A DNA stretch of 64,000 nt from Ructibacterium gallinarum (GTDB lineage Bacteria > Bacillota > Clostridia > Monoglobales > Monoglobaceae). The stretch spans positions 19,551 to 83,550 of the forward strand of contig NZ_JADCKB010000014.1 of the NCBI RefSeq assembly GCF_014982785.1, read 5' to 3'. The position numbers and the translations under genes were made by a program. Below are positions 19,876-26,212 of this stretch, piece by piece; positions within the stretch are counted from its first letter, which is position 1; each line of letters begins with the position of its first letter. A model generated the notes under the pieces. The model made no database searches. It worked only from the letters and a program-made list of their open reading frames with translations, and was not told the origin of the DNA.

Positions 19876-19883
19876 ATACACTG

Positions 19884-19912
19884 ATTGTAGTACACAAAGA
19901 CAAAGCTGTAAA
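19884..19912 (-). promoter_or_regulatory. Promoter of the polysaccharide operon (TTTACA-N17-TACAAT)
   Basis: Minus strand -35 TTTACA (19907-19912), 17-bp spacer, -10 TACAAT (19884-19889). The leader to the ATG at 19801 is about 75 bases. Confidence 0.7.
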
Positions 19913-19917
19913 CATTG

Positions 19918-19948
19918 TTTTTTTAGAAAATGGTGTATATTTTTTAGA
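19918..19948 (-). promoter_or_regulatory. Candidate operator: two TCTAAAAAA direct repeats, 21 bp period
   Basis: Minus strand repeats at about 19939-19948 and 19918-19927, directly upstream of the -35. Over about 42 aligned bases, from the distal repeat through the -35, roughly 32 match the module at 518-558. The likely binding protein is the operon's own YesN-type regulator. Confidence 0.6.
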
Positions 19949-19949
19949 T

Positions 19950-20587
19950 GTTTCTCATTTCTCCGGTATTCCATAGAAAATCTGGAAATACCGGGAAAAA
20001 AGGCAAAGAAAATAATAGTTTTCCATACAAAAAAAGGCATAATCGAAAGGAAAACCTGCAAAAGAGGATTTCCTTTTATAAAACAAATAAATGATCGTCC
20101 ATCTTTTTTTGACGGCGCACACCTGACAATCAAAAAAGTTGGTTTAAACTCCCTGAGAGGAGATATATAAATATTGGTTCGCCATTTCTTTCTTCGCAGA
20201 AAAACGAAATAAAATTTGACACAAAAAATATACGGAAAGCATTTTCACTTTACACAATTAGTTTAAAAATTTAATAAAATAAAGCTAAAATATTTTATCT
20301 GTCAAGTAAATTCGCTTTACATATTATCAAGGAGATGAACTACAACACAAGCAATCAATACAGCATAAAGCCCCTGAATTAAGTAAAGTCACATCATGTT
20401 TTCTGCCAATATAAGTACTATTTTCTTATGTTGATTTCCAGCTTCCTTACACAATACATTTCAAGTTCAGAATCCCAATGGACACCTTGTTTTATATAAT
20501 TTTTGGATTTCTTTGTTCCATGAAACATAAAAATATGCCGCATAACATAAATATATACAAAACAACATCGGAAAAGGAGGAGAAAAA
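19950..20587 (+). other. Non-coding stretch upstream of the ylmC-like gene
   Basis: AT-rich; open frames here are short and have no ribosome-binding site. The only signal seen is a possible + strand promoter TTTACA-N17-TAATAA at 20249-20277, about 310 bases before the gene at 20588. Confidence 0.3.
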
Positions 20588-20833
20588 ATGACCTATACCT
20601 TTCAAGAACTGCGTTCAAAGGAAGTCATTCATGTTGGGGACGGCGAACGCCTTGGCTTTATATCTAATTTGGAACTGGATGCTGTAACCGGGCGAGTGAT
20701 TTCCATTAGCGTCCCTGGAGGATACAAAGCTTTCGGTCTGCTCGGAAAAGAACCCGACCGCGTGATTCCCTGGGAAAAAATAAAAAAAATAGGCGATGAC
20801 CTGGTCATTGTGGAAAATCTACACAAAAGCTAA
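20588..20833 (+). CDS. ylmC: YlmC/YmxH-family PRC-barrel sporulation protein
   Basis: 81 residues with GGAGGAG 6 bases before ATG. A single PRC-barrel-like domain fills the protein (LRSKEVIHVGDGERLGFISN, then PGGYKAFGLLGKEPDRVIPW and KKIGDDLVIVE), the pattern of YlmC/YmxH proteins. Their molecular function is unknown; they are widespread in spore-formers. It stands alone and is followed by a strong terminator. The symbol is by family resemblance. Confidence 0.88.
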   Translation: MTYTFQELRSKEVIHVGDGERLGFISNLELDAVTGRVISISVPGGYKAFGLLGKEPDRVIPWEKIKKIGDDLVIVENLHKS

Positions 20834-20859
20834 CTTTGGTAAAGCGAGCAGGACAAAAC

Positions 20860-20899
20860 AAAACTCCCATAAAACAGCAACTGTTTTTTTGGGAGTTTT
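20860..20899. terminator. Bidirectional intrinsic terminator
   Basis: A 10-bp perfect stem (20860-20869 with 20890-20899) has an inner CAG/CTG pairing and T-rich tails in both directions. It separates the ylmC-like gene (+) from the convergent coiled-coil gene (-). Confidence 0.85.
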
Positions 20900-20923
20900 A
20901 TAATACTATACATACATTTCAGC

Positions 20924-21430
20924 TTATGCCTCTTCCTCTGGTAAAGCAGTAGGAACCTGCTGTTCGTGTCCACCACGCAGCTCACTGCGGTTATTGCGTA
21001 CAATGGCTACACATTGCTCCATTTCTTTCATGGAACCCAAAACAACCTTTTCCACCGTTTCCAAAAGATTGTCTGAATAATTATAGGCGGAATCAGAAAT
21101 GGCCTGTGCCTCAGCCTGGGCACGCTCTACAATTTGTTTTCCTTGGGCAATGGCTTGTTTGGTGATCTCGTTTTCATCTACCATAGATACTGCTTTTTTC
21201 TCTACAGTTTTAATAATTTCATCTGCCTCAGCCTGCGCTTCCTGCAAAATCCGCTGCCGTTCTTCCTTAATCCATTTCGCTTGCTTTAAATCTTCCGGAA
21301 GCTTCAGTTTCAGTTCCTGTAACACATCAAGCAGCTCGTCCCGTTCTAAAATACAGCGGCCAGAAAACGGCACCGAAGCCCCTTTATCAATAATATCCTC
21401 TAATTCATCTAATAATTCTAAAGCATCCAT
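20924..21430 (-). CDS. Coiled-coil protein of the rsmD-coaD cluster (DivIVA/ATPase subunit-like)
   Basis: 168 residues, ATG 21430 after TAGGAGG. The middle (about 45-130) is a long charged helix rich in Ala/Glu (EAQAEADEIIKTVEKKA, IVERAQAEAQAISDSA), resembling the stalk of ATP-synthase b/H subunits; similar ORFs after coaD in Clostridia are often labelled ATPase for that reason. There is no nucleotide-binding motif or membrane segment, so an ATPase role is not supported. It is probably a cytoplasmic structural or scaffolding protein. It is the last gene after rsmD and coaD. Confidence 0.7.
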   Translation of the reverse strand: MDALELLDELEDIIDKGASVPFSGRCILERDELLDVLQELKLKLPEDLKQAKWIKEERQRILQEAQAEADEIIKTVEKKAVSMVDENEITKQAIAQGKQIVERAQAEAQAISDSAYNYSDNLLETVEKVVLGSMKEMEQCVAIVRNNRSELRGGHEQQVPTALPEEEA

Positions 21431-21472
21431 TTTGGCTACCTCCTAAAATAATAATGGGATATGAAAACACGG

Positions 21473-21955
21473 CTACCGTTCGGCACACCGCTTATTTATA
21501 ACAGGAATCAATGCCTCAGGCACCAGGCCGTTCAAAGGGCCGCCATATTTGGCAATTTCTTTCACAATACTGGAGCTTAAAAACATGTAGTCTTTACTCG
21601 TAGGGATAAACAATGTCTCAATATCCCGATATAATGCATGGTTCGTTAACGCCATCTGAAACTCGTATTCAAAATCCGACATAGCACGGATTCCTTTAAT
21701 GATAACAGTTGCACCAACTTGCTTCATAAAATCCACCAACAGCCCAGAAAAAGAATGTACTTCCACATTTGGCAGATCCGCGACCGCGGTCTTTAAAAGA
21801 GCCACTCTCTCCTCCACCGTAAACGCCGGTTTTTTTGTATGATTAACCAGCACAGCTACAATCACCCGGTCAAACAACTTGGCAGATCTCGCGATCACGT
21901 CCAAATGGCCATTGGTACAGGGATCGAAGCTTCCCGGATAAACAACTGTTTTCAT
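21473..21955 (-). CDS. coaD: Phosphopantetheine adenylyltransferase
   Basis: 160 residues, the usual length. CoaD transfers AMP from ATP to 4'-phosphopantetheine, the penultimate step of coenzyme A synthesis. Visible motifs are the nucleotidyltransferase loop [14 protein letters not shown] near the N-terminus, and [16 protein letters not shown] carrying the SSS-type binding motif. It starts 4 bases after the rsmD stop, the standard rsmD-coaD pair of Firmicutes. Confidence 0.97.
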   Translation of the reverse strand: MKTVVYPGSFDPCTNGHLDVIARSAKLFDRVIVAVLVNHTKKPAFTVEERVALLKTAVADLPNVEVHSFSGLLVDFMKQVGATVIIKGIRAMSDFEYEFQMALTNHALYRDIETLFIPTSKDYMFLSSSIVKEIAKYGGPLNGLVPEALIPVINKRCAER

Positions 21956-21959
21956 AGTT

Positions 21960-22496
21960 TCACCCCTGCAGTATGGTAATTACAGTTTTGCCGTAAACCG
22001 CTGTCTTTTTACAAGAAAAGAAGGAATCCGGCACTACCTCTCCTGCTTTTTCCGTTTCAACGGTCAAAATGCCGCCCGGAGCAAGCAGTCCATATTGATC
22101 AATTCGCTGTAAAACCGGCATAAGGAATCCTTTGTTATAAGGCGGATCCAAAAATATTAAGTCAAAACGCCGGTCACAATGTTCTAAATACGAAAGCGCA
22201 TCTAAAACAACTACCTCTGCTCTGCCGTCAAACCCGGCTCGGCAAAGATTTTCCTGGGTTAACGCTGCTGCCTTTCTGCTTTTTTCCGTAAAAACACAAT
22301 GCTCGCATCCGCGGCTTAAAGCTTCTATTCCAAGGGCACCACTGCCGGCAAAAAGATCCAAAACCGATGGAACCGGCAAATGAAACTGGATAATATTAAA
22401 GAGGGATTCTTTGACACGGTCGGTGGTAGGACGCGTATCCAAACCATCGGGATTTTTCAAATGAAGTCCTCTGCGCGTACCGGCAATGATCCGCAA
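21960..22496 (-). CDS. rsmD: 16S rRNA (guanine966-N2)-methyltransferase
   Basis: 178 residues from a TTG at 22496, chosen because GGGAGGA lies 7 bases upstream and RsmD proteins begin (M)RIIAG; a longer frame to 22520 exists. SAM-binding motif [19 protein letters not shown] and catalytic motif [11 protein letters not shown] are present. It methylates G966 of 16S rRNA. It heads the rsmD-coaD-coiled-coil unit behind a consensus promoter at 22546-22574. Confidence 0.94.
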   Translation of the reverse strand: MRIIAGTRRGLHLKNPDGLDTRPTTDRVKESLFNIIQFHLPVPSVLDLFAGSGALGIEALSRGCEHCVFTEKSRKAAALTQENLCRAGFDGRAEVVVLDALSYLEHCDRRFDLIFLDPPYNKGFLMPVLQRIDQYGLLAPGGILTVETEKAGEVVPDSFFSCKKTAVYGKTVITILQG

Positions 22497-22545
22497 AATA
22501 TGATCCTCCCTAACCCTCAAAATTAATAAATAAATACACTTATTA

Positions 22546-22574
22546 TTTATATCTTAATTCGGTAAATTTGTCAA
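22546..22574 (-). promoter_or_regulatory. rsmD promoter (TTGACA-N17-TATAAA)
   Basis: Minus strand -35 TTGACA at 22569-22574, -10 TATAAA at 22546-22551, about 50 bases before the TTG start of rsmD. Confidence 0.75.
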
Positions 22575-22671
22575 GTGCTTTTTATGACAAAAATGCATCT
22601 GTTTTTCGCATGCAGGCGTACCAGAATACACATATGCATTTTTATACATTTACAACAGCCAAATAAAAAAG

Positions 22672-22877
22672 AAAAGAAAAAGCCCCACCGTGCCGTGATG
22701 AAAAGGTTTAGTAAAAACCTGGAATCCAGGTGGGGAAACGCCCAAAAACATTACAAGTCCACTGGATGCATAAGCATGAGGCATGTGCGCCGCTTTTGGA
22801 GACAAGACCCCTTCGTAAATGTGTTGGTTTTACATTGTAACCTTTATCACAAACAAAGCAGGGATTTCTCTTTTTCT
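22672..22877 (-). ncRNA. ssrS: Probable 6S RNA
   Basis: About 206 nt. The 5' end (AAAAGAGAAA then CCCTGC) pairs with the 3' end (GGTGGGG then CTTTTTCTTTT; 22672-22690 with 22855-22874), and GTGAT pairs with ATCAC further in. This gives one long irregular rod with internal bubbles and an open centre, as in 6S RNA, which mimics open promoter DNA and binds sigma-A RNA polymerase. The 3' arm runs into a T-rich tract that would end transcription. A TATAAT promoter sits exactly upstream. The call rests on size, fold and promoter; a covariance search was not possible. No protein reading fits. Confidence 0.75.
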
Positions 22878-22883
22878 ATGTCT

Positions 22884-22911
22884 ATTATAACATAAAATTC
22901 AGAAAATACAA
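22884..22911 (-). promoter_or_regulatory. Promoter of the 6S-like RNA (TTGTAT-N16-TATAAT)
   Basis: Minus strand -35 TTGTAT (22906-22911) and perfect -10 TATAAT (22884-22889) place the start near 22877, at the base of the RNA closing helix. This also settles the strand. Confidence 0.75.
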
Positions 22912-22970
22912 GTAGTTCCCGCATTTTTTTTGAAAAAGGATAAAATTTCTAATCTTTGACATGAGCAAAA

Positions 22971-23597
22971 TTATTCTCCCATCGCCATATTTGCGTAAGA
23001 AACAATTAATTCTGCCGTCTGGTCAATCGATATCTTTGAAGTATCTAAAGAAATGTGATAATTATCCGCATTCCCCCATACCTTATTGGTGTAAAAATTA
23101 TAGAAAGAACTTCTTCGTTTATCCGTTTTGGTAATTAAATTTTCAGCTTCTTTTTCCTTCATCTGATACAGCTCCATCACCCGCCGGACACGCCATTCAA
23201 GATCGGCATGAACAAAAACATTCACCAGCCTCTTTTGTTCTCTCAGAATATAATCAGAACAACGTCCAACAATTACACAGGAATGCTCCTCCGCTAAATT
23301 CCTGATCACCTGAGACTGGATGCGAAAAATTCCATCGGAATTTAAAACATCACCATAACGGTAATAGGTTCCGCGCCCAGACTGAATTCCCATCACCAGT
23401 GAATACAGCAAACTATTGGTCGGCTTTTCTTCGATCCCGTCAAACAGGGTTTCTGAAAGCCCGCTTTCCTTGGCGGCAATTGCAATCAGTTCTTTATCAT
23501 AAAAAGCTGTTCCCATCAACTCAGAAACTTTTTTTGCCACGTCCCGCCCGCCTGAGCCGAACTGCCGGGCAATCGTAATAATTTTATTTTGCGACAT
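22971..23597 (-). CDS. Cytidylate kinase-like protein
   Basis: 208 residues from ATG 23597 (GGAGG 7 bases upstream), preferred over an upstream frame to 23618. The P-loop region is ITIARQFGSGGRDVAKKVSE, followed by the family's FYDKELI, VIVGRCSDYIL and VFVHADLEWRVRRV. This is the cytidylate-kinase-like family (Cytidylate_kin2), distinct from housekeeping cmk, whose substrate is not firmly known. It is monocistronic, with TATAAT at 23638-23643 upstream preceded by a weak -35. Confidence 0.88.
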   Translation of the reverse strand: MSQNKIITIARQFGSGGRDVAKKVSELMGTAFYDKELIAIAAKESGLSETLFDGIEEKPTNSLLYSLVMGIQSGRGTYYRYGDVLNSDGIFRIQSQVIRNLAEEHSCVIVGRCSDYILREQKRLVNVFVHADLEWRVRRVMELYQMKEKEAENLITKTDKRRSSFYNFYTNKVWGNADNYHISLDTSKISIDQTAELIVSYANMAMGE

Positions 23598-23637
23598 TAT
23601 CATACCTCCAAAAACCACAATCTTTTTCTTTTGTGAT

Positions 23638-23666
23638 ATTATACCATAAAAATAGGAAAAGTTAAA
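23638..23666 (-). promoter_or_regulatory. Possible promoter of the cytidylate kinase-like gene
   Basis: Perfect -10 TATAAT (23638-23643) with a weak -35 TTTAAC 17 bases upstream (23661-23666). Confidence 0.5.
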
Positions 23667-23719
23667 TAGAAACCATAAGAAAACTTAGGGTAAATGTTAA
23701 CAAAATCCACAAAAGAATT

Positions 23720-24760
23720 TTATGCTTTATGATAAAGGGAAGCAAGTGTAACGCCAGAATAATAATGCATCAATATTTCCTGATAATTTTTACCTTCTCC
23801 TGCCATAGCACCTGCACCGAACTGACTCATACCAACACCATGCCCATACCCGGTAACTTCAAACACCGCCTGCTCTTCTTCGAACCGAAGATTAAAGTGT
23901 GCGCTTCGCAGTCCAAACATACTGCGGATTTCCGTACCTTTAAAAATTTCTCCGCCCAATTCAATGGTTGCAACACTCCCGCCTTGGGTATAGGTTACCT
24001 TGCCAAGCATGGAAGATAAAGGTTCTTTCAGAGAAATTTGAGGCCGCGCCCCCTTTAATACAGTATAAAAGGCTTCTTTGGGATAAAACACCCGGCTTCT
24101 GTAACCGTCAGCCCGGCTATCTTCTTCGCTGGGCACTGACTGAAGATATGGCAAAGCAGTACCCCAAACATCTTCCGCCGTCTCCGTCTGCCCGCTGCTG
24201 ACTGCATAAAAGAAAGTTTTTGCTACTTTATTATCATAAATCAAATATTCACCACGGGTTTCCTGAACGGCTTCCAGAATCTTTTGTTCATAATCATCAG
24301 CAAATCTAGCATCCCAACGTTTTTTTGTATCAGAAAGGGCAGTCCAATTTTTACAATGGCTATAATCCGTACAGAGCAGTGCTCCGTGATGTTCCTCAGG
24401 AATACCGTTTTGCAGATAGCCGGCTATTTTACTCAGCATATAGCTTCGTGCCGCAACCGCCTGAGCCTTTAATGCTTCTTTAGGATAGGACGGTGGCATC
24501 TCCTCTGCCACAATACCAGCAACATAATCCTCAAAATCCATAGTAACCGTTTCCCCGGAAGCCGTTATGTACAGGCTAATTTGATAAGGATCCTGCATTA
24601 CCGCCGTAGTTACTGCATCCCCCTCTTGCTCCGGTACAATATCCGCTGCGGCAGGCACCTCTTTCTCCCGCTGAAACAACCCAGCTACAGGGACAAGAAC
24701 AGACGGAATCAAAAAAACAGCAACACAGATAACGAAAAACCCCAAAACAATTTTTTTCAT
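23720..24760 (-). CDS. spoIID: Stage II sporulation protein D, peptidoglycan lytic transglycosylase
   Basis: 346 residues. One N-terminal membrane segment (about 5-27) is followed by the SpoIID domain: AEEMPPSYPKEALKAQAVAA with the catalytic Glu, ARSYML, and the late motif GYGHGVGMSQFGAGAMAGEG. SpoIID works with SpoIIM and SpoIIP during engulfment, cutting denuded glycan strands. Length and motifs match the family. AGGAGG precedes the start. It is transcribed alone, away from rpsF. Confidence 0.95.
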   Translation of the reverse strand: MKKIVLGFFVICVAVFLIPSVLVPVAGLFQREKEVPAAADIVPEQEGDAVTTAVMQDPYQISLYITASGETVTMDFEDYVAGIVAEEMPPSYPKEALKAQAVAARSYMLSKIAGYLQNGIPEEHHGALLCTDYSHCKNWTALSDTKKRWDARFADDYEQKILEAVQETRGEYLIYDNKVAKTFFYAVSSGQTETAEDVWGTALPYLQSVPSEEDSRADGYRSRVFYPKEAFYTVLKGARPQISLKEPLSSMLGKVTYTQGGSVATIELGGEIFKGTEIRSMFGLRSAHFNLRFEEEQAVFEVTGYGHGVGMSQFGAGAMAGEGKNYQEILMHYYSGVTLASLYHKA

Positions 24761-24839
24761 AATGGTTTCCTCCTTAAAAACAGCTTGTCTTAATATATTG
24801 TTACAATTCCATATTTATGAAAAAAAATGGGAAATATGC

Positions 24840-24868
24840 TTGACAACCCGCGAAATTTATAATATAAT
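24840..24868 (+). promoter_or_regulatory. rpsF operon promoter (TTGACA-N17-TATAAT)
   Basis: Perfect consensus: TTGACA at 24840-24845, 17-bp spacer, TATAAT at 24863-24868. Start expected near 24875, giving a leader of about 70 bases. Confidence 0.9.
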
Positions 24869-24893
24869 AACCAAGTTGTATTGACAAAAATCC

Positions 24894-24936
24894 TTACTCC
24901 TTATCAGATAAGGGGTCAGAGTCCAGAAGGAGGTGA
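24894..24936 (+). promoter_or_regulatory. rpsF leader with alternative ribosome-binding-site pairing
   Basis: UUACUCCUU (24894-24902) can pair with the ribosome-binding site AAGGAGGUGA (24927-24936). The same bases overlap the arm CUCCUUAU (24897-24904), which can instead pair with AUAAGGGG (24908-24915). The two folds exclude each other, so the leader could switch translation. S6 or S6:S18 autoregulation of rpsF operons is known in bacteria; binding here is inferred. Confidence 0.5.
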
Positions 24937-24944
24937 CTTATATC

Positions 24945-25244
24945 ATGGCAGAAATCATCAACAAGTATGAAACGATTTTTGTAATCGATTCAACCAAAAC
25001 TGAGGATGAGATTACGGCTTTGATCGAAAAGTTTAAGTCATTGATCGAAAAATACGGCGAGATTGAAAGTGTTGACGACTGGGGCAAACGCAGACTCGCA
25101 TATCCGATCAACGATTTGACCGAAGGTTATTATGTTTTGGTCAACTTTAAATCAAAACCTGATTTTCCCGCCGAACTCGAACGTGTTTACGGAATCACAG
25201 ATGGTATCATCAGAGATATCGTTGTAAAGCGTGAGGAGGATTAG
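24945..25244 (+). CDS. rpsF: 30S ribosomal protein S6
   Basis: 99 residues from ATG 24945, 8 bases after AGGAGGTGA. Typical S6 sequence: KYETIFVIDSTKTEDEI, DDWGKRRLAYPINDLTEGYYVLVNF. It binds S18 and 16S rRNA in the small-subunit platform. First gene of the conserved rpsF-ssb-rpsR operon; ssb follows after 3 bases. Confidence 0.98.
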   Translation: MAEIINKYETIFVIDSTKTEDEITALIEKFKSLIEKYGEIESVDDWGKRRLAYPINDLTEGYYVLVNFKSKPDFPAELERVYGITDGIIRDIVVKREED

Positions 25245-25247
25245 TCT

Positions 25248-25718
25248 ATGATTAATAAAGCAATATTAATGGGCAGACTCACACGGGATCCCGAACTGCG
25301 GCATACGAGCTCGGGAACACCGGTTTGCAGTTTCAGCATTGCCATTGACAACGGATATGGCGACAAACGGCAAACCGATTTTATTAATTGCGTCGCATGG
25401 AACAAAACCGCTGAATTTGTCAGCAATTATTTTTCCAAAGGGAAAATGATTATTGTAATTGGCCGGATTGCGACGCGGACTTGGGAAGGTCAGGACGGCA
25501 AAAAGAATTATGCCACGGAGGTAGTAGCCAGCGAAGTAAGCTTTGGAGAGAGCAAACGCAGCCAGGACGGCAGCTCCTATCAGCCGGGTTCCGGCGCAGA
25601 TATGGCTCAATCCGCACCCTCAGTGCCAGAAGCACCCGCTGTGCCCTCCTATCCGGGAACAGCCGCAGAGGATGCATTTACCCCTCTGCTTGATACCGAT
25701 GATGATCTTCCGTTTTAA
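25248..25718 (+). CDS. ssb: Single-stranded DNA-binding protein
   Basis: 156 residues. The OB-fold (about 1-105; INKAILMGRLTRDPELRHT, FINCVAWNKTAEFVSNYFSKG) is followed by a flexible Ser/Pro/Gly/Ala tail and the acidic tip DTDDDLPF that recruits partner proteins. It coats single-stranded DNA in replication and repair. It lies between rpsF and rpsR as in most Firmicutes, so its level follows ribosomal-protein control. Confidence 0.97.
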   Translation: MINKAILMGRLTRDPELRHTSSGTPVCSFSIAIDNGYGDKRQTDFINCVAWNKTAEFVSNYFSKGKMIIVIGRIATRTWEGQDGKKNYATEVVASEVSFGESKRSQDGSSYQPGSGADMAQSAPSVPEAPAVPSYPGTAAEDAFTPLLDTDDDLPF

Positions 25719-25743
25719 TTTGATTTAAAGGAGGCGAATCAAA

Positions 25744-25992
25744 ATGGCTGAAGAAAGAAGAACAGAGCGTCCCAGAGCCAGACGCGCAAAAAGAAAGGTT
25801 TGCGCTTTCTGCGCGGATAAAGTGGATTACATTGACTACAAGGACGTTGCAAAACTGAGAAGATATGTAACAGAGCGTGCAAAAATTCTTCCTCGGAGAA
25901 TTAGCGGTTGCTGCGCAAAACACCAAAGACAGTTGACTGTCGCAATTAAGAGAGCAAGACAGATCGCTCTGCTGCCTTATACTTCTGACTAA
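25744..25992 (+). CDS. rpsR: 30S ribosomal protein S18, cysteine-rich form
   Basis: 82 residues with AAAGGAGG upstream. Conserved core [25 protein letters not shown]. It has CAFC near the N-terminus and GCCAKH later, the cysteine-bearing (putative zinc-binding) version of S18 found in many Clostridia. Last gene of the operon, followed by a terminator. Confidence 0.97.
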   Translation: MAEERRTERPRARRAKRKVCAFCADKVDYIDYKDVAKLRRYVTERAKILPRRISGCCAKHQRQLTVAIKRARQIALLPYTSD

Positions 25993-26006
25993 ACAGTAGC
26001 AAATTG

Positions 26007-26042
26007 ACAGCTCCCACATTTGTGCGGAGCTGTTTTTCTTTT
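26007..26042 (+). terminator. Terminator of the rpsF-ssb-rpsR operon
   Basis: Stem ACAGCTCC/GGAGCTGT (26007-26014 with 26026-26033) with inner CACA/TGTG pairing, then a run of T residues. Confidence 0.9.
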
Positions 26043-26088
26043 TCTTCCTCTTTCACAAAGCTTTTTTGATATTTTTTTACTTTACCTC

Positions 26089-26117
26089 TTTACAAATGCT
26101 TCATTTTATTATAAACT
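26089..26117 (+). promoter_or_regulatory. Probable ileS promoter (TTTACA-N17-TAAACT)
   Basis: -35 TTTACA at 26089-26094, -10 TAAACT at 26112-26117. The remaining leader (about 90 bases) is too short for a T-box riboswitch and has no T-box motif. Confidence 0.6.
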
Positions 26118-26212
26118 ATATAAGTTAAATTGGATGAAAGCTGAATTTGATCAGGAGCAAACAGCTCTGTTATTATATTCAAAACAGAAATAGAAATGGA
26201 GGTTCTTTTTAT

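Noticed and set aside
19814..20170. 118-codon frame on the + strand over the operon promoter
   Set aside because: It covers the leader and promoter of the polysaccharide operon, has no ribosome-binding site and an irregular Cys/Lys/Phe-rich composition.
20334..20381. 15-codon frame starting ATGAACTAC directly after AAGGAG
   Set aside because: The ribosome-binding site abuts the ATG with no spacing; too short to support.
22575..22895. 106-codon + strand frame
   Set aside because: It is antisense to the 6S-like RNA, whose promoter and closing helix explain the sequence better.
26043..26212. T-box riboswitch expected upstream of ileS
   Set aside because: The gap is about 170 bases, with the promoter inside it; no T-box sequence or long specifier hairpin is visible.
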